The translations under genes and the position numbers were made by a program. The notes under the pieces are model-generated. The model was given only the letters and a program-made list of their open reading frames with translations, did not search any database and was not told where the DNA came from. Positions 10,741 through 22,482 of a stretch of DNA of 64,000 bases are shown here, in pieces. This stretch comes from Corinectria fuckeliana (lineage: Eukaryota > Ascomycota > Sordariomycetes > Hypocreales > Nectriaceae). Positions within the stretch are counted from its first letter, which is position 1. Every line of letters begins with the position of its first letter. The DNA is taken from assembly GCA_019137255.1 (NCBI GenBank), contig WPDH01000170.1, forward strand, positions 62,001 to 126,000, written 5' to 3'.

Positions 10741-12989
10741 AATGACCAAAGGACGACTTCGATACTAAAACCAGAAGAGCTACGATGACATTGCGTATGA
10801 AAGTCGGATTTGGGAAAGAGTTGTCGTCGCGGAAGTCCTTGGGATGTACGGCCACAGGCCAGTAGCGTTTGGTGTCGTCGGGATCGAGAATCGGGTATCG
10901 AAAGGAGTGTGTAGACACACCGGAAGAGAGGGACGTGATTTCCGGTGGGAAAAGAACGAGTGGTTGCGAGGTAGCAAAATGAGCGACTGTTCGCAAGGAA
11001 CTCAAACGAAAGGATTCGAAGAAGTCTCGACGAGGCTCGACACCGCAGGTGTGAGAGGAAGAAATAACAAGATCGAGGAATATCGAGGGGAGAGAGGCTC
11101 AAGTCGCGACAAGTCGTCGAGAGGGAATGGGCGTAGGTCGTGGACGTGGTTCGGGATCGTGGGCGTTGTGGTACGTCTGTCTGGTCTGGCGTGTGCCCCT
11201 GGGCAGACGAGGAATGGAGCGTGGCGTGCGGGTTCGCGTTGGGAAAGGAGGGGATTCAAACAGTGGGCAAAGGCAGAAAAACCTGGATCTCGCTCTCGTG
11301 CCAGACGGTGTTGCGAGGTCTGGAATGGGGGGGGCAGGCGCAAAGGGTGGCAAACGAGACGACAAGCAAGCGAGAGAGAAGCAGAGCAGAGAGACAAGAC
11401 ACCAGACAGGCGGAGAGAGTGAGAGACAGGCGAGAGAGGCACCGAGCGAGCGGAGTGAGCGCAGCTTCAGGCGAGACAGGCGACAAGCGACAAGCCTCAG
11501 CCGGAGAGCGAGACAGACCAGGGGGCAAGAGCCAGTAGGCAAGCCGCATCGCACCGCCCAGAACAGGAACAGGGGATGAGGAGATTGTACGTACCTCAAT
11601 ACCTTCCATGAGTCCATGCATGCCACCGTTTAGCAGGAGAGCTAGTAAGCTTCCGGGATCCCCCTCGTCACCATCCGTGCTTTTGCTGGGGGGCCTTTCC
11701 AACGGGCATCGCAGGCCGTCGACAAGGAGTCCAGGGACTGGGGCTGCCGGGCTGCTCAGATACGAAGTGAAGTGCCTACCTACATAGTAGTACGCTCTCG
11801 CCTCTTTACGAGGTATCTATTCTTGTTCTTACCTCGTCAAACGACTAGACTAAAATACTAATTAAGCCTACTTACTTAGTTACTATCCACACGACGGAAT
11901 ACTTTGGCTACGAAATCTACAGCGGACGTATCGAAGGACACGCACTCGTAGTTTATCCCTTCAAGACGTGGGCAAGTGGGGCTTCTCCAGAGAGGCTGGC
12001 GCGCTCCGACGCTTAATGCCCAATGCCCACCAGCCATCAGCATCAGCCCTCAGGGGCAGCACGCTTCCCATTGGCCAATCACGCCCGCCGCAACAAACGT
12101 TCCATGACGCCTGGGCGCAGCCAGCCGATTGGTGGCATCCATCCATCGCTCGCAGTGTGCGTTACCCTTCAGGGCGTTCTCAGCGACTGCCTCCACTGCG
12201 GTAGGGGACTAGAGGGGACCCGTGAACGTCTCAGGGGACAGGTGCAAGCGCGCGGGCATGCGACCTAACCTGGGCTCCACTCCACTTAGATCCTTACTAC
12301 TTAGATAGGGGAGGGGCTTCGTATTATAAGAAGCTCAAAGCGAATATTCCGCAGGCTGTATTACATACTACGTAGTAACATCCTTCCACCGAAACCCCGG
12401 GTGATGGCATCTTATTACTCCTACTGCCTGTGTGTTATAGTTTGCATTGCGATAGTGCGACCAAACAAACTACGTACTAGGCCTACGTGTTGCTCTTGGG
12501 TAGCGCTCGCGCACACACCCAAATCCGCACACGGGTGATGAACCGCCATGGTTGTTACTTGTACTGGAACGGACTGTGGACACGAGTAGCGACCTTGCCC
12601 GGCATGGCGAGCTCGCTGTGCCCCTTCGTCTTCTGGAATCGCCGACCTTTGGGGGCAACGGCATGCCCGCCAACACGAGCGGGCATGGCTTGCCCATATT
12701 CGTATTGCAGGCCCAACCTGTAACGTGTAACGAGGTGGTGAAGCTTATCCACGTACCAGACACGGTGGCTTCGTCGCCGTCCCTCTCTCCTTCACCTGCC
12801 TACCCAGCTTGCCAGCTCTCTCTACTTCGTAGACTAAATATTATCACCTACCTTACCTGACACGCTCCGTCGCGAACGGGATGGACGGACCACACGCGCA
12901 ACAGGCTTGACGACTCTCCGGCCGGGCGAGCTTGGCACGATATCGGAAGTGAGATAAAAGAGCATAAGTTAGGCGGCGGCGGTCCCAGC

Positions 12990-13033
12990 TCCCCCTCCCC
13001 CTCCCCCTCCCCTTCCCCTCTCCCCTTCCCCTC
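12990..13033. repeat. C/T-rich hexamer tract (CCCCCT-type)
   Basis: Imperfect tandem CCCCCT/CCCCTT units form a strand-asymmetric polypyrimidine tract. Confidence 0.9.
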
Positions 13034-13082
13034 GACTACGATGTACTCGGCCATTCGCCCGTTCGCTTGCGAGTCCTCGATG

Positions 13083-13105
13083 TTGCAGTTGCAGTTGCAG
13101 TTGCA
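13083..13105. repeat. Hexanucleotide repeat (TTGCAG)n
   Basis: Almost four tandem TTGCAG units occur here. Confidence 0.9.
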
Positions 13106-14960
13106 CCGGTCTGGTGAGTGACACTCTCATGGTGAGGAAACCCTGGATCGTTTCCCGGGCCTCCAAGCCAAGCCAAGCCTCCCAGGTTCCTCCAAAGGCG
13201 CCCACTTTGTTCCACAATCCACCAACCAACATCCCCGGCCGCTCCACCCACGGCCACTGCTGTGAAACGCGCCATGGCGGCCTCCCCTTGCAGTTGTTCG
13301 TGAGATCCCTGATCCCTGATCCCTTGCTCATTCGAGCCTTAGTTGGGGAGATAGACCTACCTACTATGTGCGTGGCTTGCCTCCCGCATCAGTTGTCCGT
13401 TCCGTGTCTGCGGGTCCTGTCTGGCGCCCGTCGTCTCCTCCATCTTCTTTGTCCAGGTCGCTCTCCAGTGCTAGCTACCTAGCTGGTGGCAGATTACAAG
13501 GTAGTGGAGGATTCTAACTAGCTACCTAGGTATTTAGTAGAAGCCGGGCCGTTGTGATTAAGGTCTCGAGCAGAGGAGCAAAAGGCGGGCCGCCCTGCCG
13601 ATCCTCATCGTCTCATCGACAATGGATGGAAGCCATGGCCGTCTCACACAATCGCAATCCCATATTGTCAATGCACCGCTCCGGCTGGCCCCCAACGCGC
13701 ATCGTCCTTCTAAAGGTTTTATATTATTTCAAGCAGCTACGGTCCGTAGGACTCCAGAATGATAAATTAATGCTGCATGTTGAAGCCCGAGTCAGCCGCG
13801 ATCGCCAGTGCATAGACCGGGCATGCCTGAACTCCTTCTACCTGCACTCTACATACATAATAGTAATATCCAGGTACTGGCTTCCATTCTTCTGTCTATC
13901 CTGCAAGATATACAAGATGCAAGTGAATCATTCCACTTTCATCTCCTCTTTTCCCCTCAAGTAGAACCAAGTCTCCAAACATGTTTGACAACAAATGCCC
14001 CAATATCCGCTCTCACCCACCCTACACCCACGGACCTCGCAAGACACTATCATCATCTTCAGCCAATCTCGTGCCGTGGCTCGCAACGCCCGTGATCACA
14101 ATGGCTCTATTAAGCGCCGACACGGTGCCAGCTTTACCCTGGATCTCCGTCAGCGACATGCAGCTTATAAGTGGCTCATGACCCAAGATGAAATCTTCTT
14201 CTCGTCACCGCGCTACAGCAAACCAAAGCGCGCGGCTCATGTGCGCTGGGATACAGCAGATTCACAGCTTGTTCGCTACGAAGCCCGATTGGCCGCCTGC
14301 CGTCTCCCAGCTTTCACATCATCTAGATACCTACGCAATGGTGTCACATGCTGCTAAACGATTTCGTCCAATAATGCCCCCACCAATATAATTTCGTAAG
14401 GATGTAATGCTGATCGGCAATTGCCAGGTCGCACTCAGATGAGACGTCCCTATCTCCAACACAGCTTTCTCGATTGTTTACACAAATGCCGCAATCTCCA
14501 TGTATCGTCATCATGCAGTTACCCTCCAGAGCATGAATTAAGCATTGATATTGGTAAAGCTGGCGCATCGGTTTATTTCGTTTCACGTTGGCACTCTTCC
14601 ATCTCCGAAACATGCAGTACTCAATTGTGGTGCCATGCTTCAATTTGTCCGTGACACTCCGGCATCCTATCTATACAAGCCGTCGCTCTTGTCTCAAGAC
14701 ATTCACTGTACTTGCCAATTTCTACCGGCTTGGATCGTCCCCCTAGGCCGTCTATTTGTTTGCCCGAATCGCCCCCCGTAAACTCCGACATTGTCCCAAA
14801 CAATCGCTTCTTGAACTATCCGCCACCCCTTCATGATTTTCTCATCCATGTTTATGCATCCCTTTGCCCTTGTCCTCCCATGCCGGGGAGTCGTGCTTCG
14901 ATAATCCCGGAAAGCTGGCCTCTACCCCTTCCTCAGTCAATCTTGAATAAAGCCTCTCCT

Positions 14961-17183
14961 TCAATGAACTGCCATAGTACCGAACGCATCTGGCGGGAGT
15001 TGTGACTGACGATCCGTTAGTCCATCGTCCAACATTAATTCAACACAATCCACTCACCCTCTTTTCGTTAAAGATTATCAAGGCCTTGTCAAACTCCCAA
15101 TTCACTTGAGCCAAGCACATTTCCGAATACTGTGGCGTCATGCCGGTTTGTTTTGAGAGTTCCGCAATCATTGCCTGTTGTTGGTTCGGTACTGCTGGCT
15201 CTGAGCCAGGTGCCGCGAACACGTTGGGAAGGGGGCTATAGGCTCGAAGTGACAAGATGTCGCTCGCAACTCGGATCACACCTCTTCCTGGCTTGCCTGG
15301 CCCCAAAATGAAGGTCCGCGAGAAGCTACGCTTGCCAGTCGCGTTCGTGGTTTGGTCGTGTTCTTCGAATTCGCCATGTACCGCAATGATGAGGCCGTCG
15401 ACTCCGATTGGGTTTTGGCCATTGGGATCCACAAGGCCGGGCATCGGGTGACAGTCCATGATGTACTTGCTTATCTCTTGCTTGATGTCGGGGTGCCTGG
15501 TGAACGGGAGTGCCTTCCAAGCATCACCAATCACGTTGGCACCCTTGAAGAGTCGCTGTACTCGGGCGTTCTGATGAGTGATCTTGGTCAAGTTCCGGGA
15601 TAGCTTAATGTAGGATGACCAAGCCATGGGCGCAGGTGTGTCCGCAGTTATGACAGAGCGTGTGTCGACAGACACAGAAAACTGGCTGTCCTCGTCGTAG
15701 AATCTAGACACGAGGCCGGGTCTGTCGTTGTCGTAGCAGGCAAAGAACTCCAAGAGGAAGTTTTCGCCAACACCGCCGACATCACGGAAGTCAGGCCCAT
15801 TTTGCGCGATTGGCTTCGGCCTCGATGCGGCTTCCTTCTCAGCAATCTGCTCGGGGGTACGGATTTGGTTCCCGTTCACGTTTTGTAGCTTAGGAAACCA
15901 TTCCAAGAGAGTGGCGTGGTAGTTCGGGTCGGCCGCCTCGATGGGGTTGCCGGTCATGAATATCGTCTCCAAGTGTTTGAACTTTCCTTTCCAGCGCTCC
16001 ATACGTTGCATATCGCCGACTTGGTTCCCGCTCATATCAAGGTTCTTGAGATGGGGAAAAGTTATCGCCACCACCTCAACCTGGGTGACATCGTCAATGT
16101 TGTTGTTGGCAAGACTGATGCTTTCGATGGCGTCTTGCTTTTCTTTGTTCGTCTTGAAGAGGCCGTCGCAGATGGCCATGAGTCCCTTGAAGGTCTTGAG
16201 AGCTCGTTCTCTGTTTTCAAACATGCCAAGGCTGACAAGGTCTGGGTCGGCAGCGAGGGCATCGAGTTTGAGGAGCTTGTTGGCGCCCAAGTATCTTTGG
16301 CTCAGAATCGCCTGAAGCCTGGATCGTAACTCTTGAGTGTCCTTGGACTCAACCGCTCTGTTGCCATTCTCGGGGACGTCGTCGACTTTGACAATTTCCA
16401 ATGGTGTACCGGCGAAGGTAAATGTGTTGAGCTTGATTAGCTCCTCGGCGTCCGTCTCGCTTGCCCCTACATAAACGTAGTCGCCAACATAATGGCTCTA
16501 CACGGAGTTAGCAGCCGTGTAGGATGATATGGTAATCCAAGATGCGGAAGGGTGTTGTTCGGCTGGCGGGGCATGGCCCCTAATCTAAACATCGTCTCCT
16601 TGTCCTAGGTGCAGCTGGGCTGCAGCCGGATGGTCGCGCACCTGGAGTCTGTCAATGATGAACATACCTTCTTGATCGCAATGTGTCGCTTTTGTCGTCC
16701 ATTGAGGAATGATGAGGCCTTCCGTTCTAGGAAGGCGAGGAGGTCATTCAGCCCTCCGCCCGGGTTGCTTGCAGCCTTGCTCTGCTTGAGACCGCCAACG
16801 CGCACAAACGACAGCCCAGATGTGTCTTGTTGTCGACCCCTGGCACCCTTGGCGGCTGTTATACGCGAGCCGAGAGATGATGCGGTGCCGTTGCTCAGGT
16901 GCTTAAGCACATTCTGAGCGGTTTTCGAGGGGCCCTTTGTGTTCAAGGATGTCGCAGAACGAGTGGCAGGTCGACCTCTTGCGTTGGTTGAACCGGCGGG
17001 TGTGGGTTTCTTGACGCGCGCCCCGGTAGCGTCCATCTCGAGGTCGCCATCGCCATCGATGCGAGTAGAGCCGCGGCCGCGCTTCTGAATGCCGCCCCTT
17101 GAGGATTTGGTTGATTTCGACTTCAAGGACGAACTTCGCGTCTCGCGACCGACGGGCGCAGTCACACGGCCTCGAGGAGCCAT
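14961..17183 (-). CDS. mex67: mRNA export receptor Mex67 (TAP/NXF1 family)
   Basis: Mex67, with Mtr2, carries mRNPs and ribosomal subunits through the nuclear pore. Three exons: 17183-16668, 16497-15058 and 15005-14961, with introns of 170 and 52 bp, giving 666 residues. Order of parts: a basic Arg/Gly/Ser-rich N-terminus (about residues 1-120), an RNA-binding module around NDLLAFLERKAS and GDYVYVGASETDAEELIK, leucine-rich repeats (ISLANNNIDDVTQVE, LKNLDMSGNQV, LETIFMTGNPI), an NTF2-like domain (NFLLEFFACYDNDRPGLVSRF to VIRVASDILSLRAY) that pairs with Mtr2, and a C-terminal TAP-C/UBA domain (QTGMTPQYSEMCLAQVNWEF) that touches FG nucleoporins. The last exon has 14 sense codons and supplies SQLPPDAF, typical of the family C-terminus; without that 52-bp intron the protein would end early at VSGLC. 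It is divergent from mph1. Confidence 0.94.
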
Positions 17184-18068
17184 GGCGTCGAGGTAGAGCG
17201 AAAGGGAAGCGGTCGAGTCTGCCTCTCCTCTAGCTATGGGTGTATGTTTGCGTGAGCAAAGTACGCGAGCGATGGCGACCTTGTTGTCGGTATTCGGTCG
17301 AAGGGGTTCAGTGACGTACTGTGGTGGGAGAGTTTGAAATAGGTAGGTTTGTACGACTCCAGGTCCACGCGGAAGAAGAAGTGGGAGTTTATTTGGTTTG
17401 ATGCCCCACCCGAGGAAGCACTGCCAGGCGCCCAGGCAGCCTTGAGTGACTAATGAGGCCTAGCGTATGAATATCACTTGAAAGCACATCACGCGCCTGC
17501 GGTCACGTTTGCAACTTTACCACCTTTGTTTATTCGTACAAATATGTAATAAGTGGTTGAACTTGGTGTTTGTGCGACATGAAAGAAGGGGACGACTGCC
17601 ATCAGTTTGTCATTCAATTTGTCATTCTGGATGTAAGGGGTGAGAAATTTCTGAAAGGGATGTGAATCCTAGTAACCTGGCAACCTGGGTCTTTGTGTGT
17701 CCGAACCGGGGGTACGTGCGGTATGCCGACGGCTTCACACCTATAGTACTTAGGCACTTGACGCTTGCATACGGATATTGGGATGAAAGCATCCTCTTCT
17801 AGTCTATCTATTGTTGGGGCTGCTTTCGTTGATGCCGTTAAGCGTGCGTTATTGGTTTGGTTAAATCACGTGACGTGGCAACTATTTCGCGTTTCACTCT
17901 ACCAGCCTAGCCCGTGATTGACCAACTATTGAGACGCGTCCCGCCTAGCATCACCGCCCACCTTAGTAAGTTGTACGTCAAAACTGACATCGATTCCCAG
18001 TCTTAGTGATGCCTTGAGCCGGTATCGTGGAATCAGGACGAAGCCAGCCGCTAGCCTGCCCGTTTACC
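17184..18068. promoter_or_regulatory. Divergent promoter region of mex67 and mph1
   Basis: Possible elements on the mph1 side: palindromic TCACGTGA (CACGTG at 17867-17872) followed by TGACGTGG, TTTCGCG (SCB-type, 17885-17891) and ACGCGT (MluI cell-cycle box, 17934-17939). They sit 130-200 bp before the mph1 ATG. The sites are seen directly; their use is inferred from yeast MBF/SBF and bHLH knowledge. Confidence 0.45.
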
Positions 18069-21000
18069 ATGGACAGCGATGAGTTCGATGACGGGATTGC
18101 CGACGAGGACTTCCTCACTGCGTTTGATCAGGTCTCGTCGTCTACCGGTCCTGCTGCCCTAGTATCTTCCAGCCTTGGAAAAGGCCCCCAAACGACAAAG
18201 AACCAGCAGGCTTCAGCGGCGGCTGCCTCGCTTGAGCTGGAGGACCTTCCCTCGGACGCCTTCTCATCACCAGAGCCAGCCCCTTCGCGGGTACTCGGAG
18301 CGGCACGAACTACCTCTACAGGACCGGCTCCTCGCACAGGTTTCAGCCGGACCAACTCTGGGAATTACCGTCAAACCACTCTTTTTGGTGGGTCATTCGC
18401 CGATGACCAAGGTCCATCTCAATCTGCAACCACAAGATCATTCCGTGTTGACCTACCCCGCGAGGAGCCCAGTCACCATGAGCTTGACAAAGAAGCTATG
18501 GATACCTGGGTGTATCCTATGAATCTGGGTGCCATTCGAGACTACCAATTCAGCATCGTGAAGAATAGTCTCTTCAACAATACCCTGGTAGCCCTGCCAA
18601 CTGGTCTTGGCAAAACGTTCATCGCAGCGACCGTGATGCTCAACTTTCACCGTTGGACCAAGAACGCAAAGCTCATTTTTGTTGCGCCGACAAAGCCCCT
18701 TGTGGCACAGCAAGTTGATGCTTGTTACAACATTGTGGGGATCCCGCGCTCAGAGACTACTCTGTTGACGGGTGACATTCCCCCGGCCTTGCGAGTCGAT
18801 GAGTGGGCGAAGCGGCGAGTGTTCTTCATGACCCCGCAGACGCTTCTGAACGATATCTCTCACGGCTACGCGGACCCCAAGTCTATTGCTCTCATGGTTA
18901 TCGATGAAGCACACCGGGCTGTCGGCGAATACGCGTACGCGAAGGTTACGAAGCTTATCCGTCGCTTCTCCAAGAGTTTCCGCGTCCTGGCTCTAACGGC
19001 TACGCCTGGTTCGAAAGTTGAGACGGTGCAAGAAGTAATCGATAACCTTGGCATATCCCATTGCGAGATTCGGACGGAAGACTCTCTCGATATTCGGCAA
19101 TACGTCCATCAGAGGAACATCGAGCAAGTTGTGTTAGATCCCTCCGATGAGATGAACCTAATCAGCGAACTATTCACCAAAGCTCTGAAGCCTATGACCG
19201 AAAAACTGAGCTCGCAAAACATCTACTATGGGCGGAGCCCGATGGCCATGACTGCATACGGCCTAATGCAAGCTCAAAAGGAGTGGTTTGCTACACGAGG
19301 CAAACACGCGAACCAAGGAGTGCAATTCATGATGAGAGCCGTCTTCAGTGTGCTCACAAGCATCGCTCATTCGATCAAGCTCCTCAACTTTCACGGCATC
19401 AAGCCCTTCTACGACAACCTTGTTGACCTCCGTAGTGAGCAGGAAGACAAGGGCGAGAAGGGATCTAAATACAAACGACAACTCGTCGAAAACTCGAGCT
19501 TTCAAGAAATGATGACCCGGATTTCGAAATGGCTGAAGACTGATGGCTTTGTTGGCCACCCAAAACTGACTGCCCTGGCCGACAAGGTGCTAAACCACTT
19601 TATGGACCGCGGTGAAGAATCAGCAACACGAATCATTGTTTTCAGCGAGTACCGAGATTCTGCGGAAGACATTGTACGTATGCTGAATACTCACCGACCT
19701 CTCATCAAGGCTAGCGTATTCGTTGGGCAAGCGGACAGCAAGCGTGGAGAGGGCATGAAACAGGCACAGCAAATCGAAGCGATCGAAAGGTTCAAGAAAG
19801 GAGACTTCAACGTCCTCGTTGCGACCTCGATTGGTGAAGAGGGCCTCGACATTGGTCAGGTGGACCTCATCGTGTGTTATGACTCTTCCGCATCACCGAT
19901 TCGAATGCTGCAGCGGATGGGCCGAACAGGGAGAAAACGGGCGGGAAACATTGTGCTGCTTCTGATGAGGGGGAAAGAAGAAGACCAATTTGCGAAATCA
20001 AAGGACAACTACGAGAAGATGCAGAAACTGATCTGCGAGGGGAGTCGTTTCAACTTCCGCTTCGACCTCTCGACAAGGATAGTACCTAGGGAGATTCGGC
20101 CAGAAGTTGACAAGCGACACGTCGAAATCCCCATCGAAAACACCCAGGACCAGTCTCTGCCCGAGCCCAAGAAGCGTCGAGTGCCGCGTGGCAAGAAGAT
20201 GCCAGCCAAGAAATTCCACATGCCAGATGGAGTCGAGACGGGGTTCCAGACTGTAGCTAGTCTGTTGAATAAGGGGGCTAACAAAACGACCAAAACGGCC
20301 AAGACGACCAAGGCACGCCAAGTAAAAGCGCGAAAAAATCCGGAACTGGACGATGTTGCTCCGATACCTGACTTGAAAAGTGTGTTGCTCAGGGCCGTTG
20401 AGCTTAAGGAGCTTGACCGAGCATACCGCGATTTACCCTTCAACCATAGCGTGGTCGAGGAGACTGATATGCCAAGCATGACAGCACATCCTGAGCTCCA
20501 GAGGCGGCTGCGCCCGGTCTCCAAAGTCAAGCACGGGGTCCATACGAAGCGATGCGTTCAGATGTGGCGCAAGATGGGGGGTGACCCCGAGAGCCTCGTA
20601 AGGCCGTGCCGATCAGAAGACGCCAGCAACTACCACGACATTCCGGTCCAAGACTTTGTTGGATCTGATGGAGAATTAGAGCAAGAAGACGTCCCAACGA
20701 AACCAGCAGCACTAGGCAAGAGGAAGAAACCCCAGAAGCCTGCCTCTAAGACAGAGTCTCAACCAAAGAGAAGGAGAGTATCGACGAAACCGAAGTCGAA
20801 CCCTCCTGGACTTGGATCCGTGGTGGACGTGGATCTATTAGAAGAAGAGGACGGGGAAGACGGAGCAGAGCAAGAAAAAGAAGACGATCAGGAAGAGGAA
20901 GAGGAAGAAGACGAGGAGCTCGCAGAAAACGATGTATCAGCCCGCCGAGGACGACCAAAGAAAGCCAACAAGCCCAAAGGTAGAGGAAGAAAGAAGATCC

Positions 21001-21362
21001 AACGAACACCCACTGGCATCAACAGCGACGAGATTGGAGACGACTGCGGTCGAGACAGCGACGAGATGGAGACGGACGGGTCAGACCTGGGGTCAGACCT
21101 GGTGGACTTTATTGTGTCGGACAATCACATTCCGTCCAGCATGCGGGAACCACGCTCAACGTCGCCAACCACGGCCAGCCCAACACCTTCTGCGCCAGAT
21201 GGAACAGAGAAACCGTTTTTCGTGCCAACACAGTTCCCGGGGACGCAGGACAGCGAGGACATTCCGGACATAGACACGCTGGCAGGGACGAAGGTATCAG
21301 CACCACGGCGAACAGGACGCGGGCGCCGGGCTGTTGTGGACGACAGCGACAGTGATTTCTGA
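18069..21362 (+). CDS. mph1: ATP-dependent DNA helicase MPH1 (FANCM family)
   Basis: MPH1 is a 3'-5' superfamily 2 helicase that unwinds D-loops and remodels stalled forks, limiting crossovers. A single exon encodes 1097 residues. Motifs: Q/I region with Walker A LPTGLGKTFIA (about 176-184), Ia FVAPTKPLVAQQ, II VIDEAHRA (about 278), III LALTATPGS, the family-specific insert around the YGRSPMAMTAYGLMQAQKEW segment, IV/V IIVFSEYRDSAEDIV and ATSIGEEGLDIGQVD, VI QRMGRTGRKRAGN. The C-terminus is low-complexity with Lys/Arg and Asp/Glu blocks, and ends in a short acidic motif (DDSDSDF). The ATG at 18069 has a good Kozak context (ttaccATGG) and starts MDSDEFDDG, typical of the family; the open frame reaches further upstream but has no ATG there. 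Confidence 0.95.
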   Translation: MDSDEFDDGIADEDFLTAFDQVSSSTGPAALVSSSLGKGPQTTKNQQASAAAASLELEDLPSDAFSSPEPAPSRVLGAARTTSTGPAPRTGFSRTNSGNYRQTTLFGGSFADDQGPSQSATTRSFRVDLPREEPSHHELDKEAMDTWVYPMNLGAIRDYQFSIVKNSLFNNTLVALPTGLGKTFIAATVMLNFHRWTKNAKLIFVAPTKPLVAQQVDACYNIVGIPRSETTLLTGDIPPALRVDEWAKRRVFFMTPQTLLNDISHGYADPKSIALMVIDEAHRAVGEYAYAKVTKLIRRFSKSFRVLALTATPGSKVETVQEVIDNLGISHCEIRTEDSLDIRQYVHQRNIEQVVLDPSDEMNLISELFTKALKPMTEKLSSQNIYYGRSPMAMTAYGLMQAQKEWFATRGKHANQGVQFMMRAVFSVLTSIAHSIKLLNFHGIKPFYDNLVDLRSEQEDKGEKGSKYKRQLVENSSFQEMMTRISKWLKTDGFVGHPKLTALADKVLNHFMDRGEESATRIIVFSEYRDSAEDIVRMLNTHRPLIKASVFVGQADSKRGEGMKQAQQIEAIERFKKGDFNVLVATSIGEEGLDIGQVDLIVCYDSSASPIRMLQRMGRTGRKRAGNIVLLLMRGKEEDQFAKSKDNYEKMQKLICEGSRFNFRFDLSTRIVPREIRPEVDKRHVEIPIENTQDQSLPEPKKRRVPRGKKMPAKKFHMPDGVETGFQTVASLLNKGANKTTKTAKTTKARQVKARKNPELDDVAPIPDLKSVLLRAVELKELDRAYRDLPFNHSVVEETDMPSMTAHPELQRRLRPVSKVKHGVHTKRCVQMWRKMGGDPESLVRPCRSEDASNYHDIPVQDFVGSDGELEQEDVPTKPAALGKRKKPQKPASKTESQPKRRRVSTKPKSNPPGLGSVVDVDLLEEEDGEDGAEQEKEDDQEEEEEEDEELAENDVSARRGRPKKANKPKGRGRKKIQRTPTGINSDEIGDDCGRDSDEMETDGSDLGSDLVDFIVSDNHIPSSMREPRSTSPTTASPTPSAPDGTEKPFFVPTQFPGTQDSEDIPDIDTLAGTKVSAPRRTGRGRRAVVDDSDSDF

Positions 21363-22482
21363 GGGAGTAGAATAGGCGTGATTGCTTAGGGAGTTTTGGA
21401 GAGCCATACGGCAACAGTGCATCATGATGTGAGGAAGGGAACATAAAAAGGAACTTGAAGAGGAGCATGCATGTACATTATTAATTGAGTCATCTAACAT
21501 GACCACTAGAGTCTGAACCCGAAAAAAGGAAGACTTCGACTAACGCCGCCCGCAACCGACAATTGATAGTGTCGAGCGACCGTGACGCGTGAAGTATATA
21601 AACGGGCCCTCAACTTGCACCCCGATTATCTGATGAAACAAAAAACCTGTTGCCACGGGGTTAGTCCTTTGGCTCCCGAAGACAAAATGAAGAAGCATTG
21701 TGAAGAGTAAAATATCTCGAAAACTTCAGAAACCCAGTTTATAAGCACCACCACGCCCCGGCCGCATTCCCCGCCGCGCTTCCCAACCCGCAGGACCGGG
21801 TCCCCCCCGCGTGCAGGCGTTTGACGGCCGCACAGCAGGAGGTCGGGTTCGACCACGGGAGAACGGGAGCGGTAGAAACGGGGGCGGTGACGGGGGCAGT
21901 CTCAGACGGCTCTTCCTAAAGCATGAGGGTTGAAAAAGGAGCTCATCATGCGAGATTGGGGGGGGGCAGAGGGCAGTGGGGACGGGGAGGGGGGTTGGGT
22001 GCGGACTCACAAATGATGTGTCGATGTCGACGTCGATGGTGGTGTTGATATCGGTGTTGGTATGTTTGGAAGACGGAGAAATTGCAAAAGATTCAGCGGC
22101 TGGTTTTAACAAAGCTCTAGTGGGGTCAATCCAGGATCCCGTGTGTGGCGTTGTGGCAGAACCAGTGGAACCGAACTGTGGCTGGTGATGATGCACCTCC
22201 CGGGGAAGCCAATCAGCGACGGAGTATCCTCGGGATGCCGGGGATGGCATCGTCACAATTGGACTCTTTTGGGCTCCTCGGGACTCCCCCATTCCCCATT
22301 CCCCGTTCCCATCCCGTCACCATCCATCCCACCTCATCCAACTTGCCCATCCCCTCCAACCTCCTCCAGCACCACCACCACCGGCTGCGCTCACACACAC
22401 TCTCCCTCTTCTGCGCTTGCGCTACGGCCTCTTCTTTGAGAACCCAAAAGAAAAAGGAAAAAAAGGCATCTTCACAGCAACC
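21363..22482. other. Intergenic region between mph1 and atg33
   Basis: This holds the mph1 3' end and the atg33 promoter and leader; the last 200 bases before atg33 are C/T-rich on the + strand, as in many fungal promoters. A possible two-exon minus-strand gene at 21739-22250 is listed separately with low confidence. Confidence 0.45.
21739..22250 (-). CDS. Doubtful small two-exon protein, unknown function
   Basis: From an ATG at 22250, exon 1 (22250-22011) reads about 80 residues beginning MPSPASRGYSVADWLPRE. A GTGAGT donor at 22010 and a CTTTAG acceptor at 21916-21918 define a 95-bp intron and a second exon rich in Ala/Pro/Gly/Cys ending at TAA (21741-21739). No family is recognised. The region is GC-rich, where chance open frames are common. 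It could equally be 5' leader sequence of something else or noise. Confidence 0.18.

Larger units (their letters stand above)
10741..14960. other. Long intergenic region
   Basis: About 4.2 kb between the propeller gene's 5' end and the mex67 3' end. 11300-11560 is purine-rich (GAGAGACAGG-like). Pyrimidine and hexamer repeats lie at 12990-13033 and 13083-13105. 13700-14900 is AT-richer with open stretches up to about 136 codons that lack recognisable domains or convincing introns. I found no gene I can support here; lineage-specific small genes or an ncRNA cannot be excluded. Confidence 0.45.

Noticed and set aside
13554..14357. Overlapping open frames of 90-136 codons (+)
   Set aside because: No consistent frame, no domains and no plausible splicing between them; nothing like the coding character of neighbouring genes.
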